NCBI GenBank assembly: GCA_021234155.1
Contig: JAJEKV010000113.1
Span: forward strand, 1,560,184-1,624,183
Reading direction: 5' to 3'
From: Isoetes taiwanensis
Taxonomy: Eukaryota; Streptophyta; Lycopodiopsida; Isoetales; Isoetaceae
DNA: 64,000 bases
Part shown: positions 45,167 to 55,431 of the stretch, piece after piece
Position numbering within the stretch: position 1 is the first letter of the stretch
Layout: each line of letters starts with the position of its first letter
Translations under genes and position numbers: made by a program
The notes under the pieces: generated by a model
The model's input: only the letters and a program-made list of their open reading frames with translations
Told to the model about the DNA's origin: nothing
Databases searched by the model: none

Positions 45167-47427
45167 TCATGGCAATTCGTGCGATTCAAACTTTGGCAAA
45201 GGAACTTCAGAGTCAGACTTCTGTCGCCTTGCATAGCAAAGGACAAACCACAGGCCTAATGCCAAGCCAAGCAAGTTTCCCATTACAAAAGCAATGGAGG
45301 AAACATTATTCCTCCACCATATGTCCCTTTGTTGGCTGAGTGATGGAGAGTCTGAAGAGTGACTACATGGTGGCAAAGGAGTTCCACATAACCCTTTGTT
45401 TCCTATGTAACTGCTGATGAAGAATGTGCCAAATTGTCCACCTTCTGGAATTTTCCCCTCTAATTGATTGAATGATACATTAAACCATGCTAGCTTGTTT
45501 AGTCTAGTCAGTTCTTGGGGGATTTCGCCCGTCAGTTCGTTATTGGATAAATCCAGTTGTTCTAGAATCTCCATCCTGCTCATAGTACTTGGAATTGATC
45601 TGTTTAATTTATTTGAAGATAAATTGAGATACCTTAGGCCCCTCAGATCTCCAATTTCTGAGGGTATTGCCCCAGTTAAGCTATTGTTGGATAAATCCAT
45701 CACTGTCGTTGTCTTTAAGACATATGTGTATGTAGAGGCTTGATTACCTTTGATGGTGAGAACAACTTTGTAATTCAGGGTACCCTCCCCATTGAAGTAA
45801 CTTAAACTTGTTTCGTCCTCACTGAAATTAAAGCCCTTCATTTTCTGAATATCTGCAGGAATCTCGCCTTGGAGCTTGTTACTGGATAGTAGTACCATTT
45901 GCAACTCTGACATGCTTCCAAACCAAGTGGGAATAGGCCCTTCAAATGAGTTATGGCTAAGACTAAGCACACGAAGCTTCTCCATGGATTTCAAGGAATC
46001 AGGTAATCTTCCCTTCAGTTTATTCTTCCTGAAATCAAGGACCAGCAACTGAGAACAATTTACCAATGACATGGGAAGAGAGCCAGTTAGGGCATTTTGA
46101 GGCATAGATAAATAAGACAGGGATGTTAAATTTGTGAAATCTAGTGCAAGATGACCAGTAAAATAATTGTTACCAAGGCTTAACTGTGTCAGATTATTCA
46201 ACAAACCTACTTCAGGAGGTATAGATCCTGTCAAGCTATTCATCTGCAGATCAAGATTCACTAGCGCAGTGCAGTTGCCAATGGAACTTGGGATTCTATT
46301 ATTGAAACTATTGTTTTTAAGAGACAACAATTCCAGCCTCTGCAGTTTTCCAATTTCAAAAGGTATGGTTCCTGTGAAATAATTGTTGACCAAATAAAGA
46401 CGTTGCAAAGAAGTGCAGTTGCCAAGAGAATTCGGAAGTTTTCCACTGAATCTATTATTATTAAGAAACAATTCCTGCAGTCTCTGCAGCCGTCCAATCC
46501 CATGAGGTATTGGACCTTCAAAATTATTGTTGGTCAAGTGAAGCCGTTTCAGGAAGTGCAGTTTGTGTTTAACTTGGGATTTCACCGTCAAGCCTATTGT
46601 TACTTAGTACCAACCATTGCAAGTTTGGAATGTGTCCAAGCTCAAAAGGTATAGGTCCAGTTAAACTATTACTAACCAAATAAAGACGCTCAAGGGAAGA
46701 GCAATTGGCTAGCGAACTTGGAATACTGCCTGTAAGCTTATTATTCAGCAGAAACAGATATTTCAGATTTTGTAGCTGCCCAAGTTGGGGAGGTATGGAT
46801 CCTGTAAAATTATTGTCTATCAAAAAAAGTTGCTCGAGTGCAATGCAGTTGGCAAGGGTTTTTTGGAATGGTACCACTAAGAAAGTTGTTATTCAGGGAT
46901 AAAATTTTCAAGTTCTTCAACAATCCAAACGCATCTGGCACTGCTCCTGTAAGATTACAAGAGTCCATATAAAGAAGCTGCAGATATGAGAGGTTACCTA
47001 ATGTAGGCGGGATGGTGCCCACAAACTTGTTGGGCCCTAAATAAAATAAATGAGTGATGAGAGGCTTCCTAATTCATGTGGAATTGGTCCTGTGAAATGG
47101 TTTGCCCCCAAATAAAGATATTCCAGGGATGAGAGGTTCCCCAATGAAGGTGAGATAGTGCCTTCCAGTTCAAAGCTTGAAAGCTTCAGTTGCACAATTT
47201 GTTCTGAGTTGCAACTGATACCATTCCAGCTGCACACATTTACTGAATTTTCCCAGCTCCAATTTGACAGAGAATTATTTGGGTCTTTGGTAATCCCATT
47301 CTTAAAAGATATCAATATCGATACAGCTTCTTCCTTCGATAAAGCAACACAAACCGAATTCAAGGAATAAAGCAGAAAGCAAAAAATGGAGTACCCTAAC
47401 AAGAACCTGGAGAAAAGGAACGCCATT
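45167..47427 (-). pseudogene. LRR receptor-like protein (RLP, no kinase), frameshifted
   Basis: Read on the minus strand. The likely start is the Met at 47,426 (MAFLFSRFLLGYSIFCFLLY), a signal peptide. It is followed by an LRR N-terminal cap (ALLxFK-type block, then WNGISC) and about 20 plant-type 24-residue LRRs (L-x-x-N-x-x-x-G-x-IP). Next come a short non-LRR island with YKVVLTIKGN, four more LRRs, a C-terminal cap ending GNKGLCGTPLPPC, one membrane helix (VMGNLLGLALGLWFVLCY) and a short basic tail ending at 45,167. There is no kinase, so it is an RLP; these sit at the plasma membrane and act with co-receptor kinases in immunity or development. Frame breaks lie near 47,037, at a T6 run (46,859-46,864), and near 46,545-46,580. 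The last 474 codons are uninterrupted. It is either a young pseudogene or a gene damaged by assembly errors. Confidence 0.8.
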
Positions 47428-47689
47428 TTGAATCGAGGAAGCTCTGCATCGACACATGGCTCATTCGAGGGCGGCAAATGTTCATAGATCGAACTAACGT
47501 AGGGATGACATATGCAGCTGGCACAGTCGACTATGTCTTCAGTCTTGCACCGTTCAATGTCTTTAACGCGGAATGTTTAACGCGCTAACTGAGCACCTCC
47601 GCTAATCGATTACGGCAAGAAATCGTTTACATAGTCCATGCCCTAAATTACGTATATTCGTAGTCCATGCCCAAAATTACGTATTTAAA

Positions 47690-48030
47690 AGAGACGCAGA
47701 ATTGTCTTCATGGACTATATCACTTGAGCACCTTGAACTACGTGATCTCAAGAGATGGAGAAGTGTCTTCATGGACTATATGGACTATATCATTTGTTTA
47801 CGGCATGGTCTCGAGAGACATAGAAGTATCTTCATGTAGATTGTATCATCATGTAAAAGTGGTCTGAAGAGAGATAGCAGTATCTTCATGTAGAAGTGTC
47901 CCTTGCTGTAAACTACGTGGTCTCAAGAGCCGTAGAAGTGTCTTCGTAGACTATATCATTTGTTTACTCATTGACTACTAGAGTCTGAAGAGACGTCGAA
48001 GTGTCTTCACATGGACACTACCATTCTCTA
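47690..48030. repeat. Degenerate minisatellite upstream of the LRR gene
   Basis: Six diverged copies of a unit with the core AGAGA(C)-n-TAGAAGTGTCTTCATGGAC, often followed by TATATCATTTGTTTAC. They start near 47,694, 47,751, 47,812, 47,864, 47,926 and 47,990. The core GAAGTGTCTTC is almost a perfect inverted repeat. The array lies about 260-600 bp upstream of the LRR gene start, in its presumed promoter. Confidence 0.7.
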
Positions 48031-48092
48031 AATCCCGTGAGATCCCTAAGTTGTCCATTTTATATCTCAATCAATGCCGACTATTACTAAAA

Positions 48093-48230
48093 ATGAATGA
48101 ACACCATGGGGCCTATAATGTAACATTAGTAATTGATAATGAATTAGTTTAGAGTTTGTCGTGTCAAATGGATGAGCACCATGGGGCCTATAATGTAAAA
48201 TTAGTGATTGATAATGAATTAGTTTAGAAT
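48093..48230. repeat. Two-copy direct repeat, 75-bp period
   Basis: 48,093-48,155 and 48,168-48,230 are near-identical 63-mers containing ACCATGGGGCCTATAATGTAA and ending in AATTAGTTTAGA. They differ at only a few positions. Confidence 0.8.
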
Positions 48231-49718
48231 CTCGGTCGCAAACACGCAATCATTGTTACAACATTGTCGGGCAGCATACGCTTGATGTAACAACCAATTG
48301 GGATGACCATTGACTTAGGTGAAGTTATTGATAATAAAACCCTTTAAACTTCTAATTTCAATAAAATGGAGTAAAAGCATGTGACAATATATTTGTTCTA
48401 CAAATGAAACTACTCAGAATTTCTTGAGTGAGTTGATCAAGATACTCTTCCTAACCATTAGTTGGTCAATGCCGGTGAGGCGAATCATAAGTTTCATATT
48501 AATTTTGTCCATCCTCCGTGATGCATATATCTGAAGAACCTTGACGTTAATAGGTAATTGAAATAAATAAATTAGATGTCAATTCACATACAACGATTAA
48601 GGAAACCTATTATGTTTAGATGCCATAGTTTTAAACAATTACTTGCATCTACAATGTTGTTAAGGGGATCATAGTCCATGGGAGCAAATGCGTTCCGGAG
48701 CTTAAAATGCATGTTTAGCTAATTTAAGAAAGGCTATAATATTATTTTTTATAATTTATTTTCAAAACGTTTGCAAATATTCAAAATATAGCCATTTGGC
48801 ACATGACCCAAGAAATACCAAAAAGGAAAAAAAAAAAAAAAAAAAAAGGTTGAAAGCTAACACAAACGCTCAAGTTTTCGCAGTCTTCATTGTGTTTCTT
48901 TTCCCAAAAAAAAAAAAAAAAACAACACAAACGCCAATTTTCATTTGTTTTTTTCCCCAAAAAAAAAAGCAATTTCCTTGATTTACAATCTAGCATTGAT
49001 TTCGCTTTTTGATCCGACTCTTCCTATTCTTGTATTGATCTGGCAAAGATGATGTCAAGAAGACATTGGCCTTATTGTGGAGCTTTAGTATTTAGTAGCA
49101 TTAAGCTTTAGACATTTTAAATTCTGAAATTTGAAATTTCTACATGTTTAACATGTTTGTAATCTCTTTAAACTTCTAAGACTTTGAAACATGTTTGTAG
49201 TCTCTCATATTTCTGAAATCTTTGATGTTTATCATGTTTATGAGCTCTTTAAAATTTGGAAATTCTGGATGTATGAAGTATTTTTTGTATATGCGTAATA
49301 CAGTGCAATGCATTTGCTCCCAACTATGGCTAGCTTAACCCTAGCTTTAATTGAAATCTGGTCTTTGAGACTAAAAGATGATAAGCAAAAGCATCATCAA
49401 AGACTGTGAATCACCGGAATAAAGATCTGTAAGAGAGGGCAAATCTGTAGCCTGTTCCGACGTAAAGAAGAGAATACATAATGGAAAGGAATTATATATA
49501 TGCACAAGTGACTATAAACACTATGGATACGTCTCTCTGATCCAAATTGGGCTTGCTGAATGTAACCTAATCCATATGATGATCACTAGAAATCTGGTAA
49601 CTTCTTGGCTGCTGAAGTTCTTATTCCTTGTTAAGCTTTGTACATGTTAAAACCACGATTCAACAATCAGTGCAGGACTATACAAATAGAACATGTTGTA
49701 TGTACAGTATTTACGTAT
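48231..49718. other. AT-rich intergenic DNA with homopolymer runs
   Basis: No coding frame is recognisable. A-runs at 48,830-48,847, 48,906-48,922 and 48,958-48,968 sit within about 140 bp and are flanked by similar CACAAACGC words (48,864 and 48,928), suggesting a short tandem duplication. The final 300 bases are the 3' flank of the HNH gene. Confidence 0.4.
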
Positions 49719-51449
49719 CTACAGCTCCTGCCTGAGAGGCAAGTAATCTAGCCATTCAGATGGCACTGCCCTTCGACAAAAGATTGACTTGAGAGCTTTA
49801 TAATTTGATGGGAAGTTTTTGCTGTCCATTGGCTTCGGTTCCTGCATCCAGATGTTGATTAGTTGCAGCAATTGATTAGTTGCAGCTTTCAGATACATAC
49901 TTTCGGATATTTATTCAAATTCATTCGAGCCTCCTCTGGAGTTTTATCCCCTTTCTTATTGTTGCATTTGTGACAAGCAGTGACCTGAGGACTTGACAAT
50001 ATGGATGTCATCAGGCCATGAAATAATGCATAAAGTAGGATCAACTGCCAAAGAGGATAATCAGTTTAATCAAAGTGTTAGTAGCTAATTACTTACAAGG
50101 TTTTCCCATGTCCAACTACCCCCCCTTGATGCTGGAATAACATGGTCAATGGTTAAGCTGTTTTTACCATCACAATATCTGCAGAGAAAAGACACGCGTG
50201 CTCAATATAAGAGAAAAAACTTAGCCTTCAGTACTGTAACTTCTGCACTGTACTTACTGGCACTGAAAATTATCACGCATAAAGACATTGTTCCGATTGA
50301 GGCCTAGCCTTATCTTCTTCCTTTTTGGGCTATGAAGATAGTTGTTCTATACAGGAGATAAAACAATTAAACATAGTTAGTCCCCTCCTACTTCTGCTCT
50401 AAGTTCGCGCATGCTTTAAGAATGTTTCATTGTAGACTTTTGATGGAATAGTGTATCCGGCAGAAATAGCCTTGCCCAACATAGAAAAGATCACACGTTA
50501 GTGCAAGAACTTTCTTGCTGGAATCCACAGGGGAGCATGATGCAAACAAGTAGTATTTTAACTGTCCGAATCCAAAAGCACTAACTTGTTCCCCTGCTTC
50601 TAACTAAATATCTTAAAAAGAGCATTATCTAGTGCTTTCACATTATAAAATGCATGTAGTACAAAATCAAATTAACTAATGAACAAGTATTAGCATACAA
50701 AAAGCCTGCAGAATAGTTAATCTATACCTTCTCCTTACCCTTAGGACAGCTGGAATGAAAAACGCTTTATTTGGGGAACAAACAATCTGGTCATAATACA
50801 CAAAGAACCTCTGCCTGAAAGAGTAAATGCAGAGGCTATAAGAAAAAATAAACTATAAGAGAGGGATATGCTCCAAAAGCTAAACAAAACGTTAGGGTAA
50901 CCTTCTCAAGGATTTCCAAGCACAGGGCGCGCTTCCAGCACACAACGTTAACAGGCCTGCCCATCATCCCATGAATCATGGACAGTTCAGCACCGTATTT
51001 CATGATCTTAAATGGGCTATGCAAGACTAAGACAACAACATAGCCAACATGTAGGCCTCATAAAATCAATTCAGTATTCGACTAAGTTTCAAATATACTT
51101 GCCTGTAAGACACATCCAATACAAGCGCTGTAAAGGCACTCAATTGATCATGCCGATCTTCTATTTCATCATATTCATCATCATCTTCTTCATAACCACT
51201 ATCTTGAATGCAATCCGAAATATTTAAACCTACATCCTTCAGCTCGTTCTGTGTTGTCAGCATGAAGACTTCCTTCTTATGATTTTGGGACAAACCAGAG
51301 GCTTTCCCCATATTACTCGCATTCTCTACCTTAAAAATAGAGAATCGATATATGTTTCTTTCCGAATGCCATGCTGATTTCAAGTCCAAAGGCTGCTGAT
51401 AAAAACTCTTGAAATGCTGATTGCAAATTTGAACGGACTGCACTTTCAT
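49719..51449 (-). CDS. Plant HNH endonuclease-domain protein, seven exons
   Basis: Seven exons can be read on the minus strand: 51,449-51,103; 50,956-50,902; 50,810-50,739; 50,346-50,258; 50,178-50,097; 49,984-49,901; 49,841-49,719. They join to 852 bp, 283 residues plus TAG. The ATG at 51,449 is the first after an in-frame TAG. Residues 1-115 are poorly conserved-looking, with an acidic stretch ([14 protein letters not shown]). [21 protein letters not shown] and YYDQIVCSP follow, both typical of plant HNH-family proteins. The HNH domain is CQYC (187-190), TIDHVIP (His200), WTWENL (Asn214) and [10 protein letters not shown] (219-228): two CxxC zinc pairs and the H-N-H core all present. Such proteins are predicted metal-dependent nucleases; the cellular role is unknown to me. 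Intron 1 has a GC donor (CAG/GCAAGT); introns 3-6 have GT-AG ends. Exon 3 needs an acceptor 4 nt downstream of the obvious one to stay open. Introns are 146, 91, 392, 79, 112 and 59 bp. Confidence 0.85.
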
Positions 51450-51493
51450 GGCTACTTGATCAGCTGGAGATGCGACTCGTTGGTACTATAAAA

Positions 51494-51907
51494 GCGCCAT
51501 GGCCACACATAGGAAAGGGCGTAGAATATTCGGATATTTAAAAATCTCTTTACTCATTTATACGAAAACACAAGGTGTAGTGCATGGAGGATTGCCCTCT
51601 GGGCAAGGGTATAACTTGCATGTTTTTTTGTTTTCAACTCATTTTTATTGGGACAGTGGGCTCACTAGGTATTAACTAGGGTAGAGCTCAAACATTTTGA
51701 TAGATTGTTTTGCATTGTTGTGGGGTATTTTAATTTCCGAATAAGTTATTTTGGAATGTTAAGTTGTTTTAGATCTGGGTTGATAGATAAATAGTACTTT
51801 TACGTCATGGCTGTAGGAGCAACTATATTAAGAGCGGAGTTCCTATGTGCGCCATGGCCACACATAGGAAAGGGCATGGAATGTTCAGATATTTAAAAGT
51901 CTCTTTA
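51494..51907. repeat. 59-bp direct repeats upstream of the HNH gene
   Basis: 51,494-51,552 and 51,849-51,907 share a 59-bp sequence opening GCGCCATGGCCACACATAGG and ending in AAATCTCTTTA/AAGTCTCTTTA, with about five to six differences. The 296 bases between them are not a repeat of the flanks. The first copy begins 45 bp upstream of the HNH start codon. It is preceded by TATAAAAG on the plus strand, pointing away from the HNH gene. Confidence 0.75.
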
Positions 51908-54900
51908 AGTTGTATTAGATATGGTAATGGGGACCCTCTCTATTATGGTTGGACCTTTATGTTATTCACTTTGGACCCTTGACTATTACAAATGCCCTGA
52001 AATGAGACCATATCCTTACACGTCAGCGTTTGACGGTATCAAACGCTGATGTGGCTCTACTATTTAGGGCTCGCAAAACCACTGTAATTATGTTTGACTA
52101 AGTCTTCAATAGACACATGCCTTCTACGCTACCCAAATACAGTAGCAGGTGCAAGAATTCTTCATTTTGATGTAGGAAGATAGTCCTTTCTCTAGGCCCA
52201 CTTCAATCCCTCCATAGAAGAGGAGTTGTCTGCTATATGATGCAAAACTAGAGTTACACTGTTCCCCGACAAGCATGCTACAACCGTGGCTCCACATACG
52301 ATTATGATCTTAATTACTTGGGAGTTGAACCCCTTGCCAAAACCGGCAAAGACCAAACAAAGAATCCTACCCAAATAATGACATGCATTTATGCCCGCCC
52401 CGCAACATAAATACAAGGGAAAAAAAAAATTAAAACCCCCGATGCTCTTCAATTGAAACCATGAATTAAAACTCTACATAGCCTAAAAAGCATTCAAAAC
52501 AAGCTCGAAGTCTTTTCCATAGGCGTAAGTCCACTACCATTGCCCTACCTTATCCACTCCACCATCCCCATGGAAAACATTGGATAGGGCATAACCTCGC
52601 CCAAATGTTCCTTCAATTGAATCAAAGGGGCCTTTCATGTCGCAAATCGGCGCCTAAGCCCCTCGCCAAGAACCATGGCGGGGCATGTTCGGATAAGCAA
52701 GAGACAGCCATCAGGCAATTCATCGCCTTCTAACTTCGGATGGGTTCCTTTCTAATCCGGACCATGGAACAATAAGCCTTAAACCCCTACAACTTCGCTC
52801 ACACGACTAGTCAAACCACCCGTCATCTTTTTACGTATTTTTATACGCACTAACCATATACTTTGCCTAATTCGTTTTGGGTTGGGGGAGGGTTTTCTGG
52901 CAGTGGTTAGGACTATGATTTCAGTATGGTATTGTATAAAAAATGGTATAATTTGCCATGTGGGAGGAGCTTGAGTGGTTATTGCTATTTTGGGTGCTTT
53001 GCAACCCGCCTTCTTGCATGGATCGCTTTTGCAAAGGCTCAATTGCGTAAAACCAAATTTGGAAGGCACGAGCCAATTCCCCGCCATGCCCCGTGGTATG
53101 TGTCCGTGAGGGCCGCCTCATGAGAGGGAGGCCAACGCACCTCCGCTGCGGCGTGGGCGAGATGCCCATCCAATGGCCCTGCCCTTGCAATCTAGCGGAT
53201 TTGAAGTAATCGATGTTCGGATCTCTCTGTGACTCAAAAATTGTCCAAATTTGGGTGGGCTTTTGACTAATTGAATGCCTAATTGGCTTTGAGGCCTTAG
53301 CTTATTGGCAAAGGATGCGAACCGTCGCTTTTGTTTCTTCCCTTTGAAGCCAAGATCGAATCGGTATTCCGCTTTGGTCGCCGCGACTTCTATGGAGCGC
53401 CTCACGGAACCGTGGTTTTCTCGAGCTCTCCCCTGCCTTCCATTTCTTCAAAGGCTCTTCAAAGGGTTTTTCCGCCCCATAAAAGTAGCGCACTCGCAAT
53501 TTGGCAAAGACTAGCGAGCTCGAATTTGATTGTGACCGAAAAGAAGAACTCGGCGAGGATCTGCTCACAATTGGCATCGGATTGAGCAGAAAAGTAAAAG
53601 GCCATGAATTTCAATTTGTCACAGAGCTCTTAGCTCCGGCCAAGCTTAATAAAAGGTGCCCTTGAGGCAGCGATCAATCAAAAGGCTCTTCTGCTGGCAA
53701 ACAAATTGGAAATTTGGAGAATCGAAGTCGCAGAATCGCCCCAAATGTTATCCTCAAACAAATTTTGGCCCCCTCGCAATCTAATAACTCTTTGAGTCGC
53801 ATTCTACCGAAGCTTCTCTGCCTTCTAGAAAACAAATCCCACCACGGGTTTTAGACCAAGGTTTATGTAATTTCTCTCGTTTAATGATATTGTGGTTTTA
53901 GACCATTGAGGTCAAGGTGCACCATTGGAAAAGTTTGTCTGGCTTTAGTTGTAAATGATGTGGGCCATCGATCTGGTACAATGCCAGGAATATTCCCCAC
54001 ATCAATGGTTTGCAATAAAAGATGAACCAAACGCCATAATACATGGAAAAAACGAATAATGTCATGATATCTTTCTAAATAAATATACTTGAACCTTGAA
54101 TTGCAAACATTATAATAATATTTTTTACATCATGACAGCACAGTACTTTAATTGTAAGAGCAATTAAGTTAAGAGGAGAGTTCTTATGCACAAGAACTAT
54201 AGGATTTTCAAAAAAGGAAATGAAGGTTTTTACCATGAGGATGCAAGGCATGCCTTTAACACTCTTTGAACTACGCATTAGTGAGCATCTAAATAAGTAC
54301 TCATCATTTGGTTTCACAAAGCAAGCCTTCATGGAACCTACAAGATTTGGGATCTAGGGGTCCTATGTTTGGAGATCTCTATTTCACACATTCATATAAA
54401 TTGGTCCAAATCATAAACAATGAGGAGCAATTGGAAATTAGGCATAATTTTAGAGGTTTCTAAATCTCCTGAAAGAATTATGGTCATTGAAAGCTTGGTT
54501 GGAATAGTTTGAAAGCCTACATTACATGAGAACATTATGACCTTATAGAAGAACACCTTCTATAACAACCTTATGACCTTACGTAAAAAATGATGCGATC
54601 TTATATAAGAACACCTTCCTAACAATGACCTTATAGAAAAATGATGTCGCTTGGATTTGAACCCATGTTTTTACGAAAAGAGCCATACCGATAATAACAA
54701 TCCACATGGTTGGGGCCGACCTTAGGCCAGCCCAAAAAATCCGAAAGCATTTTCACCTAGGTCTGAAGTCACCCTAATCCGATCCAAGGTCGGATGGTTC
54801 TTAAAAGCCAAAAAAAAGTTCTCCCTTTTTCGTTTGCATTCCCAAAATAAACAACCTAATAGAATATTTTGAACCACATTTGAGCATCCAAATCTCTTTC

Positions 54901-54996
54901 TCGAGTATCCGCCTACTGCTTCAATCAATGCAAGGTTAGACATAGCCAAATCAAGCTCTAGATAAGCTCACCTTTGTTTGGCAAGAAAGGTGCACC
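51908..54996. other. No recognisable gene
   Basis: About 3 kb of short frames with no recognised family. The section 52,600-53,860 is richer in G+C and CpG than its surroundings and may be old LTR-type DNA. Around 54,520-54,645, words of the type GACCTTATAGAA and AACACCTTC recur three to four times as a short degenerate tandem repeat. A phrase at 51,815-51,850 resembles one at 54,158-54,195 (AAGAGCAA...TTAAGAG...GAGTTC), hinting at a dispersed repeat. Confidence 0.3.
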
Positions 54997-55001
54997 AATG
55001 G

Positions 55002-55406
55002 TGAAGAACATATTACAACATAAAGGGGCATGGATTTCTCATTGAATATGGTAAAGCCTAAGACAATGGTCTTAGATTGTAAATATTATTTATTTATAGT
55101 TATCCCATATACATAGCTCAAAACAATATTCCCAAGGTGTGGTTATGAAAATAGAGATCTAGCAACCGACTTGCTAAACTAAAGGATATGATACAAGGAT
55201 TGATGGAAAGCGGCGATCCAATGTATATAAGATGAATTTCGTGTAATATAGATGATCAGGTTCACTGGTGGAATCGATCAAAGTTGCTTGTGTTTGTATA
55301 TGATTTATTCATAAGATGTTCAGTATGTAAATTGTTCGTGTATGACATTTATAAGTTGTTCAAGTCTAAATGCTTATTGATTAACTTGAACTAGTGCTAA
55401 GTTTTT
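55002..55406 (+). repeat. copia 5' LTR, ~405 bp
   Basis: Begins TGAAGAACATATTAC and aligns throughout with the reverse complement of 21,805-22,226. Its last bases (GCTAAGTTTTTAAG) differ from the 3' LTR end (GCTAAGTTTCCTTTCA), so the terminal CA has been lost here. It contains small deletions relative to the other LTR, for example near 55,215 and 55,312. Confidence 0.88.
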
Positions 55407-55409
55407 AAG

Positions 55410-55421
55410 TGGTATCAGAGC
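55410..55421 (+). other. Primer-binding site, initiator-Met type
   Basis: TGGTATCAGAGC, the sequence complementary to the 3' end of plant initiator methionine tRNA, used to prime minus-strand synthesis in many plant LTR retrotransposons. It sits a few bases after the LTR. Confidence 0.85.
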
Positions 55422-55431
55422 AAGTCACACA

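Noticed and set aside
48830-48970. Poly-A runs as retroposon tails
   Set aside because: Three A-runs within 140 bp, with no element body or target-site duplication identified; more likely homopolymer-rich spacer with a short tandem duplication.
49719-51449. HNH nuclease as a homing endonuclease or phage/bacterial insertion
   Set aside because: The exon-intron structure and the conserved [11 protein letters not shown] and YYDQ blocks match a plant nuclear gene family; there is no group I/II intron or intein context.
54645-54720. GGGTTCAAATCC (minus strand), like a tRNA T-arm or SINE B box
   Set aside because: No A box or cloverleaf could be placed upstream; the isolated word is not enough.
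55002-55406. Independent solo insertion of the same copia family at 55 kb
   Set aside because: An LTR followed by PBS and gag that stops near where the other half begins, with the same 5-bp flank, fits one split element better; kept as a testable alternative in the inversion finding.
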